From the NCBI RefSeq assembly GCF_902833085.1, contig NZ_CADFEB010000007.1:186001-250000 (forward strand): DNA of 64,000 nucleotides, written 5' to 3'. The notes below the pieces were generated by a model, which was not told the DNA's origin, ran no database searches, and saw only the letters and a program-made list of their open reading frames with translations. Position 1 is the first letter of the stretch. Every line of letters starts with the position of its first letter. This document shows, one piece after another, positions 9,057 through 17,499 of the stretch. The stretch comes from Burkholderia ubonensis (GTDB lineage Bacteria > Pseudomonadota > Gammaproteobacteria > Burkholderiales > Burkholderiaceae). The position numbers and the translations under genes were made by a program.

Positions 9057-9983
9057 ATGTCGTCCACCCGTCCACCCTCCGCCGCCCTGCAGGGCGCGCT
9101 CTGTGTCGCGTTGTCCGCAGCTGCGTTCGGCGCGATGGCGATCTTCGGCCGCTATGCGTATGCGGGCGGCGTCGACGTGCTCGGGCTCCTGATCGTGCGC
9201 TTCGCAATCGGCGGCGCGGTGCTCGCCGCGATCGCGAAGCATCGTGGCGTCGTGTGGCCGCGCGGCCGCGCGCTCGCGTCGCTGGTCGCAATGGGCGCGC
9301 TGGGCTACGTCGGCCAGTCGTTCTGCTATTTCAGCGCGTTGCAGCACGCGCAGGCGAGCCTCGTCGCGCTGCTGCTGTACCTGTATCCGGCGTTCGTCAC
9401 GCTGCTCGCCGCCTGGTGGCTCGGCGAGCGGCTCACGCGCGCCAAGGTCGTCGCGCTCGTGCTGTGCATCGCGGGCTCGGCGCTGATGGTCGGCGGCGGT
9501 CACGGCGAGCCGCTCGGCATCGCGCTGGCGCTCGCCGCCGCGGTGATCTATTCGCTGTACATCGTCGCCGGCACGAAGGCGACGCGCGGCATCGACCCGC
9601 TCGCGACGACCGCCGTCATCTGCGTGTCGGCGACCGCGGCGCTCGTGCTGATCGCCGTCGTGCGCGGCGCGGCGCTCGGCGCGCCGCCGCACTGGCCCGC
9701 GACGGCGGGCGGCTGGGCGGCGATGCTGGCGATCGCGCTCGTGTCGACGGTTGCCGCGATGATCGCGTTCTTCGCGGGGCTCGAGCGGCTCGGCGCGGCA
9801 CGCACGTCGATGCTGTCGACGCTGGAGCCGGTCGTGACCGTCGCGCTCGCGGCGCTGCTGTTCGGCGAGGCGCTGTCGCCGATGCAGTGGGCGGGCGGCG
9901 TCGCGATTCTCGCGGCGGTGCTGGCGCTCGTGCGGGCGGGCGGCGCCGCCGCGGACGATGCGACGGCGACCTCCAACGCTTGA
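9057..9983 (+). CDS. EamA/DMT-superfamily transporter
   Basis: A 308-residue inner-membrane protein with ten hydrophobic segments arranged as two five-helix EamA repeats, roughly residues 8-140 and 150-290. Characteristic pieces are SAAAFGAMAIFGRYAY, LLLYLYPAFVTLLAAWWLGERL and the second-repeat SMLSTLEPVVTVALAALLFGEAL. Members export or import small metabolites such as amino acids, but the substrate is unknown. A TACACT box at 9014-9019 would give a short leader. It stands alone and convergent with nth. Confidence 0.88.
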   Translation: MSSTRPPSAALQGALCVALSAAAFGAMAIFGRYAYAGGVDVLGLLIVRFAIGGAVLAAIAKHRGVVWPRGRALASLVAMGALGYVGQSFCYFSALQHAQASLVALLLYLYPAFVTLLAAWWLGERLTRAKVVALVLCIAGSALMVGGGHGEPLGIALALAAAVIYSLYIVAGTKATRGIDPLATTAVICVSATAALVLIAVVRGAALGAPPHWPATAGGWAAMLAIALVSTVAAMIAFFAGLERLGAARTSMLSTLEPVVTVALAALLFGEALSPMQWAGGVAILAAVLALVRAGGAAADDATATSNA

Positions 9984-10029
9984 TCGGGGCGGGTCGCATG
10001 GACCCGGGGCCGCGGCTGCGCGCGGCGGT

Positions 10030-10674
10030 TCATTCAGTGGGCGGCGGGGTCTTCGGCCGGTACTCGCACAGCGGCTCGATCGCGCAGTGCCAGCATTCGG
10101 GCTTGCGCGCCTTGCATACGTAGCGGCCGTGCAGGATCAGCCAGTGATGCGCATCCTGCAGGAATTCCTTCGGCGTGAACTTCTCGAGCGCGGCCTCGAC
10201 GGCCCGCACGTCCTTGCCGGGCGCGAGGCCGGTGCGGTTCGCGACGCGGAAGATGTGCGTGTCGACCGCGATCGTCGGATGGCCGAACGCGGTGTTGAGC
10301 ACGACGTTGGCGGTCTTGCGGCCGACGCCCGGCAGGCTCTCGAGCGCCTCGCGATCGGCCGGCACTTCGCCGCCGTACTGCTCGAGCAGGATCCGGCACG
10401 CGGCGACCACGTTCTTCGCCTTGGTCCGGTACAGCCCGATCGTCTTGATGTACTCGGTGACGCCTTCCTCGCCGAGCGCGACAATTTGTCGCGGCGTGTT
10501 CGCGACCGGAAACATCTTGCGCATCGCCTTGTTGACCGACACGTCGGTCGCCTGCGCGGACAGCATCACGGCGATCAGCAGTTCGAACGGCGTCGAGTAT
10601 TCGAGCTCGGTGGTCGGATTCGGATTGAGGCTCTGCAGCGTTTCGAAGATCGCGCGTCGTTTGCTGGCGTTCAT
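10030..10674 (-). CDS. nth: Endonuclease III
   Basis: A 214-residue DNA glycosylase/AP lyase that removes oxidised pyrimidines in base excision repair. The helix-hairpin-helix [13 protein letters not shown] (residues 114-126) includes catalytic Lys120, and catalytic Asp138 lies in AVDTHIFRV. The C-terminal C-x6-C-x2-C-x5-C iron-sulfur loop is seen in [17 protein letters not shown]. Its ATG overlaps the TGA of the upstream rsxB gene (ATGA), so the two Fe-S proteins are translationally coupled. Confidence 0.98.
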   Translation of the reverse strand: MNASKRRAIFETLQSLNPNPTTELEYSTPFELLIAVMLSAQATDVSVNKAMRKMFPVANTPRQIVALGEEGVTEYIKTIGLYRTKAKNVVAACRILLEQYGGEVPADREALESLPGVGRKTANVVLNTAFGHPTIAVDTHIFRVANRTGLAPGKDVRAVEAALEKFTPKEFLQDAHHWLILHGRYVCKARKPECWHCAIEPLCEYRPKTPPPTE

Positions 10675-11540
10675 TGTGGTTTTGGGTCGGGTGGCGCGGA
10701 CGGGCCGTCTTCCGGTTCGGACGAGCCTTCGCCGGCTTGCTCGTCCGCCTGCGCCTGCTGCTCGGCGAGCCGCTTGCGGCGCGCCTCGGCCGCATCGATC
10801 TGGGCCTGGACCGCGGGGCTCACGCCTTCGGTGTTCTTCGGCGCGCTGCCTTGCGCAGCCAGCTCGTCCTTCTTCTTGCGCGCGCGTTCGAGCGCGGCCG
10901 CGATGATCGCGCGTTTCTTCGCGTCGGCGTCCGTGTCGGCGTCGGCTGCTGCGAGCTGCGTCGCGGCCGGTGCAGCCGACGCGGCAGCGCTCGCCGAGCG
11001 GCGCGCGGCCGCGCGCGCAACGGCCGCCTCGCGCTCGCGGCGCTGGCGCGCGAGCCGGCGGTCGTGGCGTTCGCGCGCGGCGTCGGCCTGCGCCTGCGTC
11101 CATGCGTCCCAGCCGGTGTGCTCGCCGGTGACGGGCACCATCGCGATGCAGTCGACCGGGCAGGGCGGCACGCACAGGTCGCAGCCCGTGCAGAGCGACG
11201 CGATCACCGTGTGCATCTGCTTGGGAGCGCCCGCGATCGCATCGACCGGGCAGGCCTGCATGCAGAGCGTGCAGCCGATGCAGAGGTTTTCGTCGATCAC
11301 CGCGACGGGGCGCGCCCGCTCGTCGCCGTTGACCGGATTCAGCGGAATCACGGGCTTGCCGAGCAGGCCGGCGAGGCGCGCGACGCCTTCGGCGCCGCCC
11401 GGCGGGCACTGGTTGTAGTTCGCGTCGCCGGCGGCGATGGCCTCGGCGTACGGGCGGCAGCCGTCATAGCCGCACTTCGTGCATTGGGTCTGGGGCAGCA
11501 GATCTTCGATGCGATCCGCGAGTGTCTTGGAGTCGGTCAC
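10671..11540 (-). CDS. rsxB: Electron transport complex subunit RsxB-like ferredoxin
   Basis: A 289-residue iron-sulfur protein. The N-terminal Fe-S domain starts [29 protein letters not shown]. It is followed by two 4Fe-4S motifs, [12 protein letters not shown] and [12 protein letters not shown]. Residues from about 180 on are a charged Ala/Arg/Lys-rich, probably coiled-coil extension, much longer than in E. coli RsxB. A GTG start before TDSKTLADR is preferred. An in-frame ATG 32 codons upstream would add a basic segment unlike the family. No other rsx/rnf subunits are nearby, so it is an orphan member coupled to nth. Confidence 0.9.
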   Translation of the reverse strand: MTDSKTLADRIEDLLPQTQCTKCGYDGCRPYAEAIAAGDANYNQCPPGGAEGVARLAGLLGKPVIPLNPVNGDERARPVAVIDENLCIGCTLCMQACPVDAIAGAPKQMHTVIASLCTGCDLCVPPCPVDCIAMVPVTGEHTGWDAWTQAQADAARERHDRRLARQRREREAAVARAAARRSASAAASAAPAATQLAAADADTDADAKKRAIIAAALERARKKKDELAAQGSAPKNTEGVSPAVQAQIDAAEARRKRLAEQQAQADEQAGEGSSEPEDGPSAPPDPKPQ

Positions 11541-11790
11541 GGGGACAGCGGGCGCCGGTGCGCCGAATGTCTGCCGGCCACGGCGGGTGCGGCCGGCAAG
11601 GGTTGCCAAAGCAGGATTATCGCCGATTTCCCGCATTGCGCTTGACGCAGTCTGTGCGCATAATCGAAGCGCATTTTTGCAGGGGCGCAGCAGGGGGGAC
11701 GCCGCAAGGCGGGCCTGTTCCAGTGTCGCCGGTGCCGACAAGGCGGGGCGACCGATCCGGATCACGCGGCTCACATAGCAAAACGCCACC

Positions 11791-12423
11791 ATGAATCAGC
11801 CAAAAATCAAAAGAGATCCTGAAGGCACCCGCCGCCGCATCCTGATGGCGGCGGCCGAAGAATTCGCGAGTGGGGGCCTGTTCGGCGCGCGCGTCGACCA
11901 GATCGCGCGGCGGGCGGAAACCAACGAGCGCATGCTCTATTACTACTTCGGCAGCAAGGAGCAGCTGTTTACCGCCGTGCTCGAGCATGCGTTTTCCGCG
12001 CTGACCGAGGCCGAACGCGTGCTCGACCTGGATGGCGTCGCACCGGTCGAGGCGGTCACGCGGCTCGCGCACTTCGTGTGGGACTACTACCGCGATCATC
12101 CCGAGCTGCTGCGGCTGATCAACAACGAAAACCTGCACGAAGCCCGCTATCTGCACAAGTCGACACGGATCCGCGAAATGATCTCGCCGATCGTCACGAT
12201 GCTCGGCAACGTGCTGACGCGCGGCCAGAAGGCCGGGCTGTTCCGCAGCGACGTCGATCCGCTGCGCTTCTACGTGACCCTGTCGGGGCTCGGCTACTAC
12301 ATCGTGTCGAACCGCTTCACGCTCGCCGCGACGCTCGGCCGCGACTTCAGCACGCCCGACGAGCGCGACGAGATGGTCAGGATGAACACCGAGCTGCTGC
12401 TCGCCTATCTGTTGCGGCGCTGA
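11791..12423 (+). CDS. TetR-family transcriptional regulator
   Basis: A 210-residue regulator. Residues 14-60 form the TetR helix-turn-helix: [42 protein letters not shown]. The rest is an all-helical ligand-binding and dimerisation domain. The ligand and targets cannot be predicted. It is divergent from rsxB across a 250-base gap that probably holds its operator, and convergent with phaZ. No SD is visible before the ATG; the preceding bases are AACGCCACC. Confidence 0.93.
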   Translation: MNQPKIKRDPEGTRRRILMAAAEEFASGGLFGARVDQIARRAETNERMLYYYFGSKEQLFTAVLEHAFSALTEAERVLDLDGVAPVEAVTRLAHFVWDYYRDHPELLRLINNENLHEARYLHKSTRIREMISPIVTMLGNVLTRGQKAGLFRSDVDPLRFYVTLSGLGYYIVSNRFTLAATLGRDFSTPDERDEMVRMNTELLLAYLLRR

Positions 12424-12448
12424 CGAACGGCTTTCGGCCGCCGGATAA

Positions 12449-12486
12449 AAAAACGCCGCCGTGCGCTGGCACGGCGGCGTTTTTCG
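12449..12486. terminator. Bidirectional terminator between tetR gene and phaZ
   Basis: Stem ACGCCGCCGTGC / GCACGGCGGCGT with loop GCTG/GCTGG, flanked by seven A residues on the left and five T residues on the right. It can terminate both converging genes. Confidence 0.88.
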
Positions 12487-12501
12487 TCTGGCGCGCCGGC
12501 G

Positions 12502-13968
12502 TCAGGCCGCCTTGCGGGTGCGAGCGGGCTTCGCGCGCGTGCCGACGCGCTTTGCGGCGGGGGCCTTCGCCGGGGCGGCCGCATCGGGCGTCTTCGCGCG
12601 CGCGCCGACGCGCTTCGCGGCGGCGGTCTTCGCGGACCCGGCCGGCGCATTCGCGGCCGGTACGGCGGCGAGCGGCGCGGCCGGTTGCGCATCCGGGCGA
12701 TCCTTCGCGGCGCCGTGCTTCGGCTCCGGCGCGTGCTCACGGATGAAGTCGCGCAGCTGCGGGTAAATGATCGTGCGCCAGCGGCGGCCCGAGAAGATCC
12801 CGTAGTGCCCGCACTTTTCGGCGGTCAGGTTGCGGCGCTGGTCCGGCGGGATGCCGGTGCACAGCTCGTGCGCGACGTGGGTCTGGCCGCTGCCGGAGAT
12901 GTCGTCGAGCTCGCCCTCGATCGTCATCAGCGCGGTGTGCCGGATGTCCTGCGGGCGCACGAGTTCGCCGTCGATCTCCCACGTGCCTTCGGCAAGGCTG
13001 AACTCCTGGAACACGACGCGGATCGTCTCGAGGTAATACTCGGCGGCCATGTCGAGCACCGCGTTGTATTCGTCGTAGAAGTTGCGATGCGCTTCCGCGT
13101 CGTCTTCGTCGCCGCGCAGCAGGCTCTGGTAGAAGTCCCAGTGCGATGCCGCGTGGCGCTCCGGATTCATCGCGACGAAGCCTGCATGCTGCAGGAAGCC
13201 CGGATAGACGTGGCGGCCTTCGCCCGGATAGTTCGCGGGCACCGTGTGAATCACGTTGTTCTCGAACCAGGAGATCGAATGCTGCGTCGCCAGCGAGTTC
13301 ACCGACGTCGGGCTGAGGCGCGCGTCGATCGGCCCGCCCATCATCGTCATCGTGAGCGGCGTGTCCTCGCCGCGGCTCGCCATCAGCGAGATCGCCGCGA
13401 GCACCGGCACCGTCGGCTGGCATACCGAGATCACGTGCAGGTTGCGCGCGCCGATGTGGCGGATGAAATCCTGGATGTACGCGACGTAATCGTGCAGGTG
13501 GAACGGGCCGGTCTCGACCGGCACCATCCGCGCGTCGATCCAGTCGGTGATGTAGACCTTGTGATCCTGCAGCAGCGTGCGCACGGTGTCGCGCAGCAGC
13601 GTCGAGTGGTGGCCGGACAGCGGCGCGCAGACCAGCACGACCGGCTCGTCCTTCAGCTGGGTGACCGCGCCCGCGTCGTCCGAGTAGCGCTTGAAGCGCA
13701 GCAGGCGGCAGAACGGCTTCTCGACGATCGTCTGCTCGACGATCGGGATGTTGTGGCCGTCCTTGACGATCTGGTGCAGGTTGAATTCGGGCTTCTCGTA
13801 GTCCTTGCCGAGCCGGTACAGCAGTTCGTACGCGGCGGCCATCCGCGTCGCGCCGGGCATCAGCGAGAGCGGGCTGGACGGATTGGCGAACGATTTCGAC
13901 GCGGCCTGGGCCCAGGCCGTGAGCGGGCTCAGCATCGCCCGCTGGAATTCATGCAATTGGTAAAGCAT
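12502..13968 (-). CDS. phaZ: Intracellular polyhydroxybutyrate depolymerase with basic C-terminal tail
   Basis: A 488-residue enzyme that breaks down stored PHB on carbonosomes. It matches the PhaZ1 class: the lipase-box-like SVCQPTVPVL has a cysteine at residue 183 where lipases have serine, as in the Ralstonia eutropha enzyme. Other conserved-looking parts are LVCAPLSGHHSTLLRDTV and CGHYGIFSGRRWR. The catalytic part ends near residue 415. The remaining 70 residues are Ala/Lys/Arg/Pro-rich with two copies of an AAKRVGxRAK motif, resembling histone H1-like or PhaM-type DNA-binding tails. A GGGAG site precedes the ATG, and a good promoter lies at 14081-14109. Confidence 0.93.
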   Translation of the reverse strand: MLYQLHEFQRAMLSPLTAWAQAASKSFANPSSPLSLMPGATRMAAAYELLYRLGKDYEKPEFNLHQIVKDGHNIPIVEQTIVEKPFCRLLRFKRYSDDAGAVTQLKDEPVVLVCAPLSGHHSTLLRDTVRTLLQDHKVYITDWIDARMVPVETGPFHLHDYVAYIQDFIRHIGARNLHVISVCQPTVPVLAAISLMASRGEDTPLTMTMMGGPIDARLSPTSVNSLATQHSISWFENNVIHTVPANYPGEGRHVYPGFLQHAGFVAMNPERHAASHWDFYQSLLRGDEDDAEAHRNFYDEYNAVLDMAAEYYLETIRVVFQEFSLAEGTWEIDGELVRPQDIRHTALMTIEGELDDISGSGQTHVAHELCTGIPPDQRRNLTAEKCGHYGIFSGRRWRTIIYPQLRDFIREHAPEPKHGAAKDRPDAQPAAPLAAVPAANAPAGSAKTAAAKRVGARAKTPDAAAPAKAPAAKRVGTRAKPARTRKAA

Positions 13969-14080
13969 GCAGACAACTCCCGCTTGGGGGACGGTGCGCG
14001 AGGGCGACGTTGGGCGTCGTGGCGCGCCGTGTGGGTCAGCGATCGGCCAATGTTGCACCGCGGCCGGTCAATCGCCGTCG

Positions 14081-14109
14081 ATCATATCGGACAACGTGGG
14101 GTGGTGCAA
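14081..14109 (-). promoter_or_regulatory. Sigma-70-like promoter for phaZ
   Basis: On the minus strand, TTGCAC and TATGAT are separated by exactly 17 bases. The predicted start near 14074 gives a leader of about 105 bases before phaZ. Confidence 0.55.
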
Positions 14110-14182
14110 TGCAACATTTCCCTGATTTTTCATGAATTTGTTGTCATTTGACGTTCCCTGAAGCTGCCTCCTCGGCCCGCGT

Positions 14183-16012
14183 TCAACGCCCTGCGGCGAC
14201 CGCCGGCTCGGGCTGGCCGGCCGCGCGCGCCATGGCCTCCTCATGGTGCATCAGGTTCATCGCCGTGTGTACGAGCGCGACGTGCGAGAACGCCTGCGGG
14301 AAGTTGCCGACGAGGCGGCCCGCAACCGGGTCGTACTCCTCGGCGAGCAGCCCGAGGTCGTTCGACAGCGACAGCAGCCGGCGGAACAGACGATGCGCTT
14401 CGTCGATCCGGCCGAGCAGCGCGTACGCGTCGACGAGCCAGAAACTGCATGCGAGAAACGTGCCTTCGCCGGGCGGCAGGCCGTCGTCGTATTCGCTCGT
14501 GCGGTAGCGCAGCACGAGGCCGTCGTGCAGCAATTCGCGTTCGATCGCGTCGACCGTGCCGACGATGCGCGGGTCGTCCGGCGGCAGGAAACCGAGCTGC
14601 GGCAGCAGCAGCACGCTCGCGTCGAGCTCGTCGCTGCCGTAGCTCTGCGTGAATGCCTGCTTGTCCGCGTGCCACGCGTTCGCGCAGACGTCCGCATGGA
14701 TCTGTTCGCGCAGGTCGCGCCAGCGCTCGAGCGCGCCGGGCAGGCGGAACATTTCCGCGGACTTGATCGCGCGGTCGAACGCGACCCACGCCATCACTTT
14801 CGAGAACGTGAAGTGGCGGCGGCCGCCGCGCGTTTCCCAGATGCCTTCGTCGGGCTGCCGCCAGATTTTCTCGAGATGGTCGAGCAGCGTGCACTGCACC
14901 GACCATACGGTGTCGTCGGCCTGCAGGCCGCCCACGCGCGCGAGGTGCAGCGCCGCCATCACTTCGCCGAACACGTCGAGCTGCAACTGGTTCGCGGCGC
15001 CGTTGCCGACCCGCACGGGCTTCGAATCCTGGTATCCGGGCAGCCAGTCGAGCTCCATTTCCGGCAGCCGGCGCTCGCCCGCGATCCCGTACATGATCTG
15101 GATCTGCTCGGGCGAGCCGGCCATCACGCGGCCGAGCCACGCGCGCCATGCGCGCGCCTCGTCGTAGTGGCCGCCGCGCATCAGCGCGAGCAGCGTGATC
15201 GTCGCGTCGCGCAGCCAGCAGTAGCGGTAGTCCCAGTTGCGGGTGCCGCCGAGGTGCTCGGGCAGCGACGTGGTCGGCGCCGCGACGATGCCGCCCGTCG
15301 GCTCGTACGCGAGCGCCTTCAGCGTGATCAGCGAGCGGCGCACCGCGGCCTCGTAGCGGCCGTGCACCTGGCAGCGCCCCGACCATTCGAGCCAGTAGTT
15401 CTCGGTGCGCGCGAGCATCGACAGCGGGTCGCGCGCGGGCGGCAGCCGCAGGTGCGACGGCGCGTAGCCGAGCGAGAACGGCACGCGCTCGTCGGCGCTC
15501 ACCGTGAATTCGGCGAGCGTGTGCAGGTTCTTGCCGGTGAGCGGCACGCTCGTGCGCAGCACGACGGTATCGGGCCCCGCGATCGCCTTCACGCCGTCCT
15601 CGCGCGACAGTTGCGTGACCCACGGAATCGAGAAGCCGTAGTCGAAGCGCAACACGAGCTCCATGCGCATCTTCATCGTGCCGTGCCGGCCGACGACGAT
15701 CCGCACCAGCTCCGACCAGCCGTTGCCGGGCGGCATGAAATCGATCACGGTGACGGCGCCGTCGGCGCTCTCGTAATCGGTTTCGAGTATCAGCGTGTCG
15801 CCGCGATAGCGGCGCGTCGTGTGCGTGATCGCGGCGTCGGCGGCCGGCGCGAGCAGCCAGCGGCCGTGCTCGGGCGTGCCGACGAGGGCCGCGAAACAGG
15901 CGCCCGAATCGAAGCGGGGCCAGCACAGCCAGTCGACGGAGCCGTCTTTCGCGATCAGCGCGGCCGTGTGGCCGTCGCCGACGAGGGCGTAGTCTTCGAT
16001 CAGGGCGGGCAT
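14183..16012 (-). CDS. Glycoside hydrolase family 15 protein (glucoamylase/trehalase-like)
   Basis: A 609-residue cytoplasmic protein. The N-terminal beta-sandwich domain (about residues 1-230) begins with the typical IEDYALVGDGHTAALIAKDGSVDWLCWPRFDS. The C-terminal (alpha/alpha)6 barrel contains GGTRNWDYRYCWLRDA and the likely catalytic acids in PDEGIWETRG and LLAEEYDP. Bacterial homologues act on glucose-containing oligosaccharides or trehalose, but the substrate is not decidable here. An AAGGAT site lies 9 bases before the ATG. The neighbours, phaZ and a sugar-lactonase-like protein, suggest carbon storage or release, though that is only circumstantial. Confidence 0.92.
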   Translation of the reverse strand: MPALIEDYALVGDGHTAALIAKDGSVDWLCWPRFDSGACFAALVGTPEHGRWLLAPAADAAITHTTRRYRGDTLILETDYESADGAVTVIDFMPPGNGWSELVRIVVGRHGTMKMRMELVLRFDYGFSIPWVTQLSREDGVKAIAGPDTVVLRTSVPLTGKNLHTLAEFTVSADERVPFSLGYAPSHLRLPPARDPLSMLARTENYWLEWSGRCQVHGRYEAAVRRSLITLKALAYEPTGGIVAAPTTSLPEHLGGTRNWDYRYCWLRDATITLLALMRGGHYDEARAWRAWLGRVMAGSPEQIQIMYGIAGERRLPEMELDWLPGYQDSKPVRVGNGAANQLQLDVFGEVMAALHLARVGGLQADDTVWSVQCTLLDHLEKIWRQPDEGIWETRGGRRHFTFSKVMAWVAFDRAIKSAEMFRLPGALERWRDLREQIHADVCANAWHADKQAFTQSYGSDELDASVLLLPQLGFLPPDDPRIVGTVDAIERELLHDGLVLRYRTSEYDDGLPPGEGTFLACSFWLVDAYALLGRIDEAHRLFRRLLSLSNDLGLLAEEYDPVAGRLVGNFPQAFSHVALVHTAMNLMHHEEAMARAAGQPEPAVAAGR

Positions 16013-16062
16013 GGGCGGCGATCCTTGTTACGCGTTCACTATCCGGACGACGGCAGCCGGGC

Positions 16063-16092
16063 TTCACGTCCCGGCTTCGCGCCCCGTATACT
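16063..16092 (+). promoter_or_regulatory. Candidate promoter for the lactonase-like gene
   Basis: TTCACG at 16063-16068 and TATACT at 16087-16092 with an 18-base spacer, in the divergent gap between the GH15 gene and the lactonase gene. Confidence 0.45.
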
Positions 16093-16172
16093 CGGCCGGG
16101 CGGCGGAGCGCGCAACGGCCGGCGTTTCGTCACATATCAACACTTGACGCGGCTCGATGCAAGGAGGATTCA

Positions 16173-17420
16173 ATGCCCAACCGTTTACGCGTGCGCAACG
16201 CACGCGCTTCGACCCGAGGGTTTCCGCTTAGGCTCGCTCACTGGATGAAAGGTTTCGCGATCGTGCTTTCCTTATCCGCGACCCATGCGTTCGCGCAACA
16301 GTCCGCGACGGCGCCCGCCGACGGCGTCTACAACCTGCTGGTCGGCACCTACACGGACGGCGGCAGCGACGGGATCTACGTGTACCGCTTCGACACGAAG
16401 ACGGGCAGCGTCGCGCCGGTGTCGTCGACGAAGACCGTCAATCCGTCGTACCTGTTGCCGAGCCGCGACGGCCGCACCGTGTATGCGGTCAACGAGTTGC
16501 CCGGCGACAACGGTCCGGCCGACCAGCGCGGCGGCATCAGCGCGTTCCGCTTCGACGCGAAGACGGGCGCGCTGACGTTCATCGACCGCGTGTCGTCGGA
16601 AGGGAACGATCCGTGCTACCTGAGCCTGTCGCCGGACGGCAAGTACCTCGTGACCGCGAACTACTCGGTCGCGGCCAACCCGGGCGGCAGCTTCGCGGTG
16701 TTTCCGCTGCGCGAGGACGGCGCGGTGGGCCAGGCCGCGCTGACCGTGCATCACGAAGGCAGCGGGCCCGTGAAGGGGCGCCAGGACGGCGCGCACGCGC
16801 ACTCGGCGGTGTTCTCGCCGGACGGCCGCACCCTGTTCGTGCAGGATCTCGGCGCGGACAAGATCTTCGGCTATCGCTACACGGTCGACGGCAGCCGCGG
16901 CCTGATCAGCCCGACCGACACGCGCTACACGCCCGTGAAGGCGGGTTCGGGCCCGCGCCACATGGTGTTCGGCGCGAACGGCCGCTACGCGTACGTGACG
17001 AGCGAGCTGAATGCCGCGGTCGAGGTGTTCGGCTACCAGGACGGCAAGCTGACGCCGCTCCAGACCGTGCCGATGGCCGCGCCCGGCTTCAAGGGCAAGG
17101 TCGGCGGCGCGGCGATCCACCTGTCGCCGGACGGCCGCTTCCTGTACGCGAGCAATCGCGGCGACGCGAACGAGATCGTCATCTACGCGGTGAACCCGGC
17201 CGACGGGCGCCTGAAGACGGTCGGCCGCCAGTCGAGCCTCGGCAGGACGCCGCGCGAGTTCCTGATCGACCCGACCGGCAAGTGGCTGATCGTCGGCAAC
17301 CAGGACAGCGACACGTTCTACGTGTTCCGGCGCGACGCCGAAACCGGCAAGCTCGACGCGAACCCGCGGAAGGTCGCGGTCGGCAAGCCGGTCGACTTCA
17401 AGCTCGTGCCGGCGCTGTAA
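16173..17420 (+). CDS. Secreted lactonase-family (6-phosphogluconolactonase-like) beta-propeller protein
   Basis: A 415-residue protein with an AAGGAGG ribosome binding site 5 bases before the ATG. An N-terminal region of about 40 residues ends in a hydrophobic signal sequence (KGFAIVLSLSATHAFA), so the propeller is probably periplasmic. Seven-bladed propeller repeats recur as SPDGKYLVTANY, SPDGRTLFVQDLG, GANGRYAYVTSEL, SPDGRFLYASNR and DPTGKWLIVGNQ. The family includes YbhE-type 6-phosphogluconolactonases, but those are cytoplasmic. An exported copy may act on another lactone, so the enzymatic assignment is tentative. Confidence 0.88.
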   Translation: MPNRLRVRNARASTRGFPLRLAHWMKGFAIVLSLSATHAFAQQSATAPADGVYNLLVGTYTDGGSDGIYVYRFDTKTGSVAPVSSTKTVNPSYLLPSRDGRTVYAVNELPGDNGPADQRGGISAFRFDAKTGALTFIDRVSSEGNDPCYLSLSPDGKYLVTANYSVAANPGGSFAVFPLREDGAVGQAALTVHHEGSGPVKGRQDGAHAHSAVFSPDGRTLFVQDLGADKIFGYRYTVDGSRGLISPTDTRYTPVKAGSGPRHMVFGANGRYAYVTSELNAAVEVFGYQDGKLTPLQTVPMAAPGFKGKVGGAAIHLSPDGRFLYASNRGDANEIVIYAVNPADGRLKTVGRQSSLGRTPREFLIDPTGKWLIVGNQDSDTFYVFRRDAETGKLDANPRKVAVGKPVDFKLVPAL

Positions 17421-17440
17421 GACGCTTTACGCCGTAGATG

Positions 17441-17474
17441 CACGAAGGGCGCTGCCGATGCAGCGCCCTTCGTG
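17441..17474. terminator. Inverted repeat between lactonase gene and ftsK
   Basis: A perfect 14-bp stem CACGAAGGGCGCTG / CAGCGCCCTTCGTG with a 6-base loop, placed between two convergent genes. There is no T-run on either side, so it is either a Rho-assisted or structural 3' end or another kind of element. Confidence 0.5.
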
Positions 17475-17499
17475 CTTGTGCGGGGGCGGGGCGCGTCGC

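Noticed and set aside
11541-11792. Longer RsxB start at 11792 or 11636
   Set aside because: The added residues do not resemble the family and would run through the divergent promoter region of the tetR gene.
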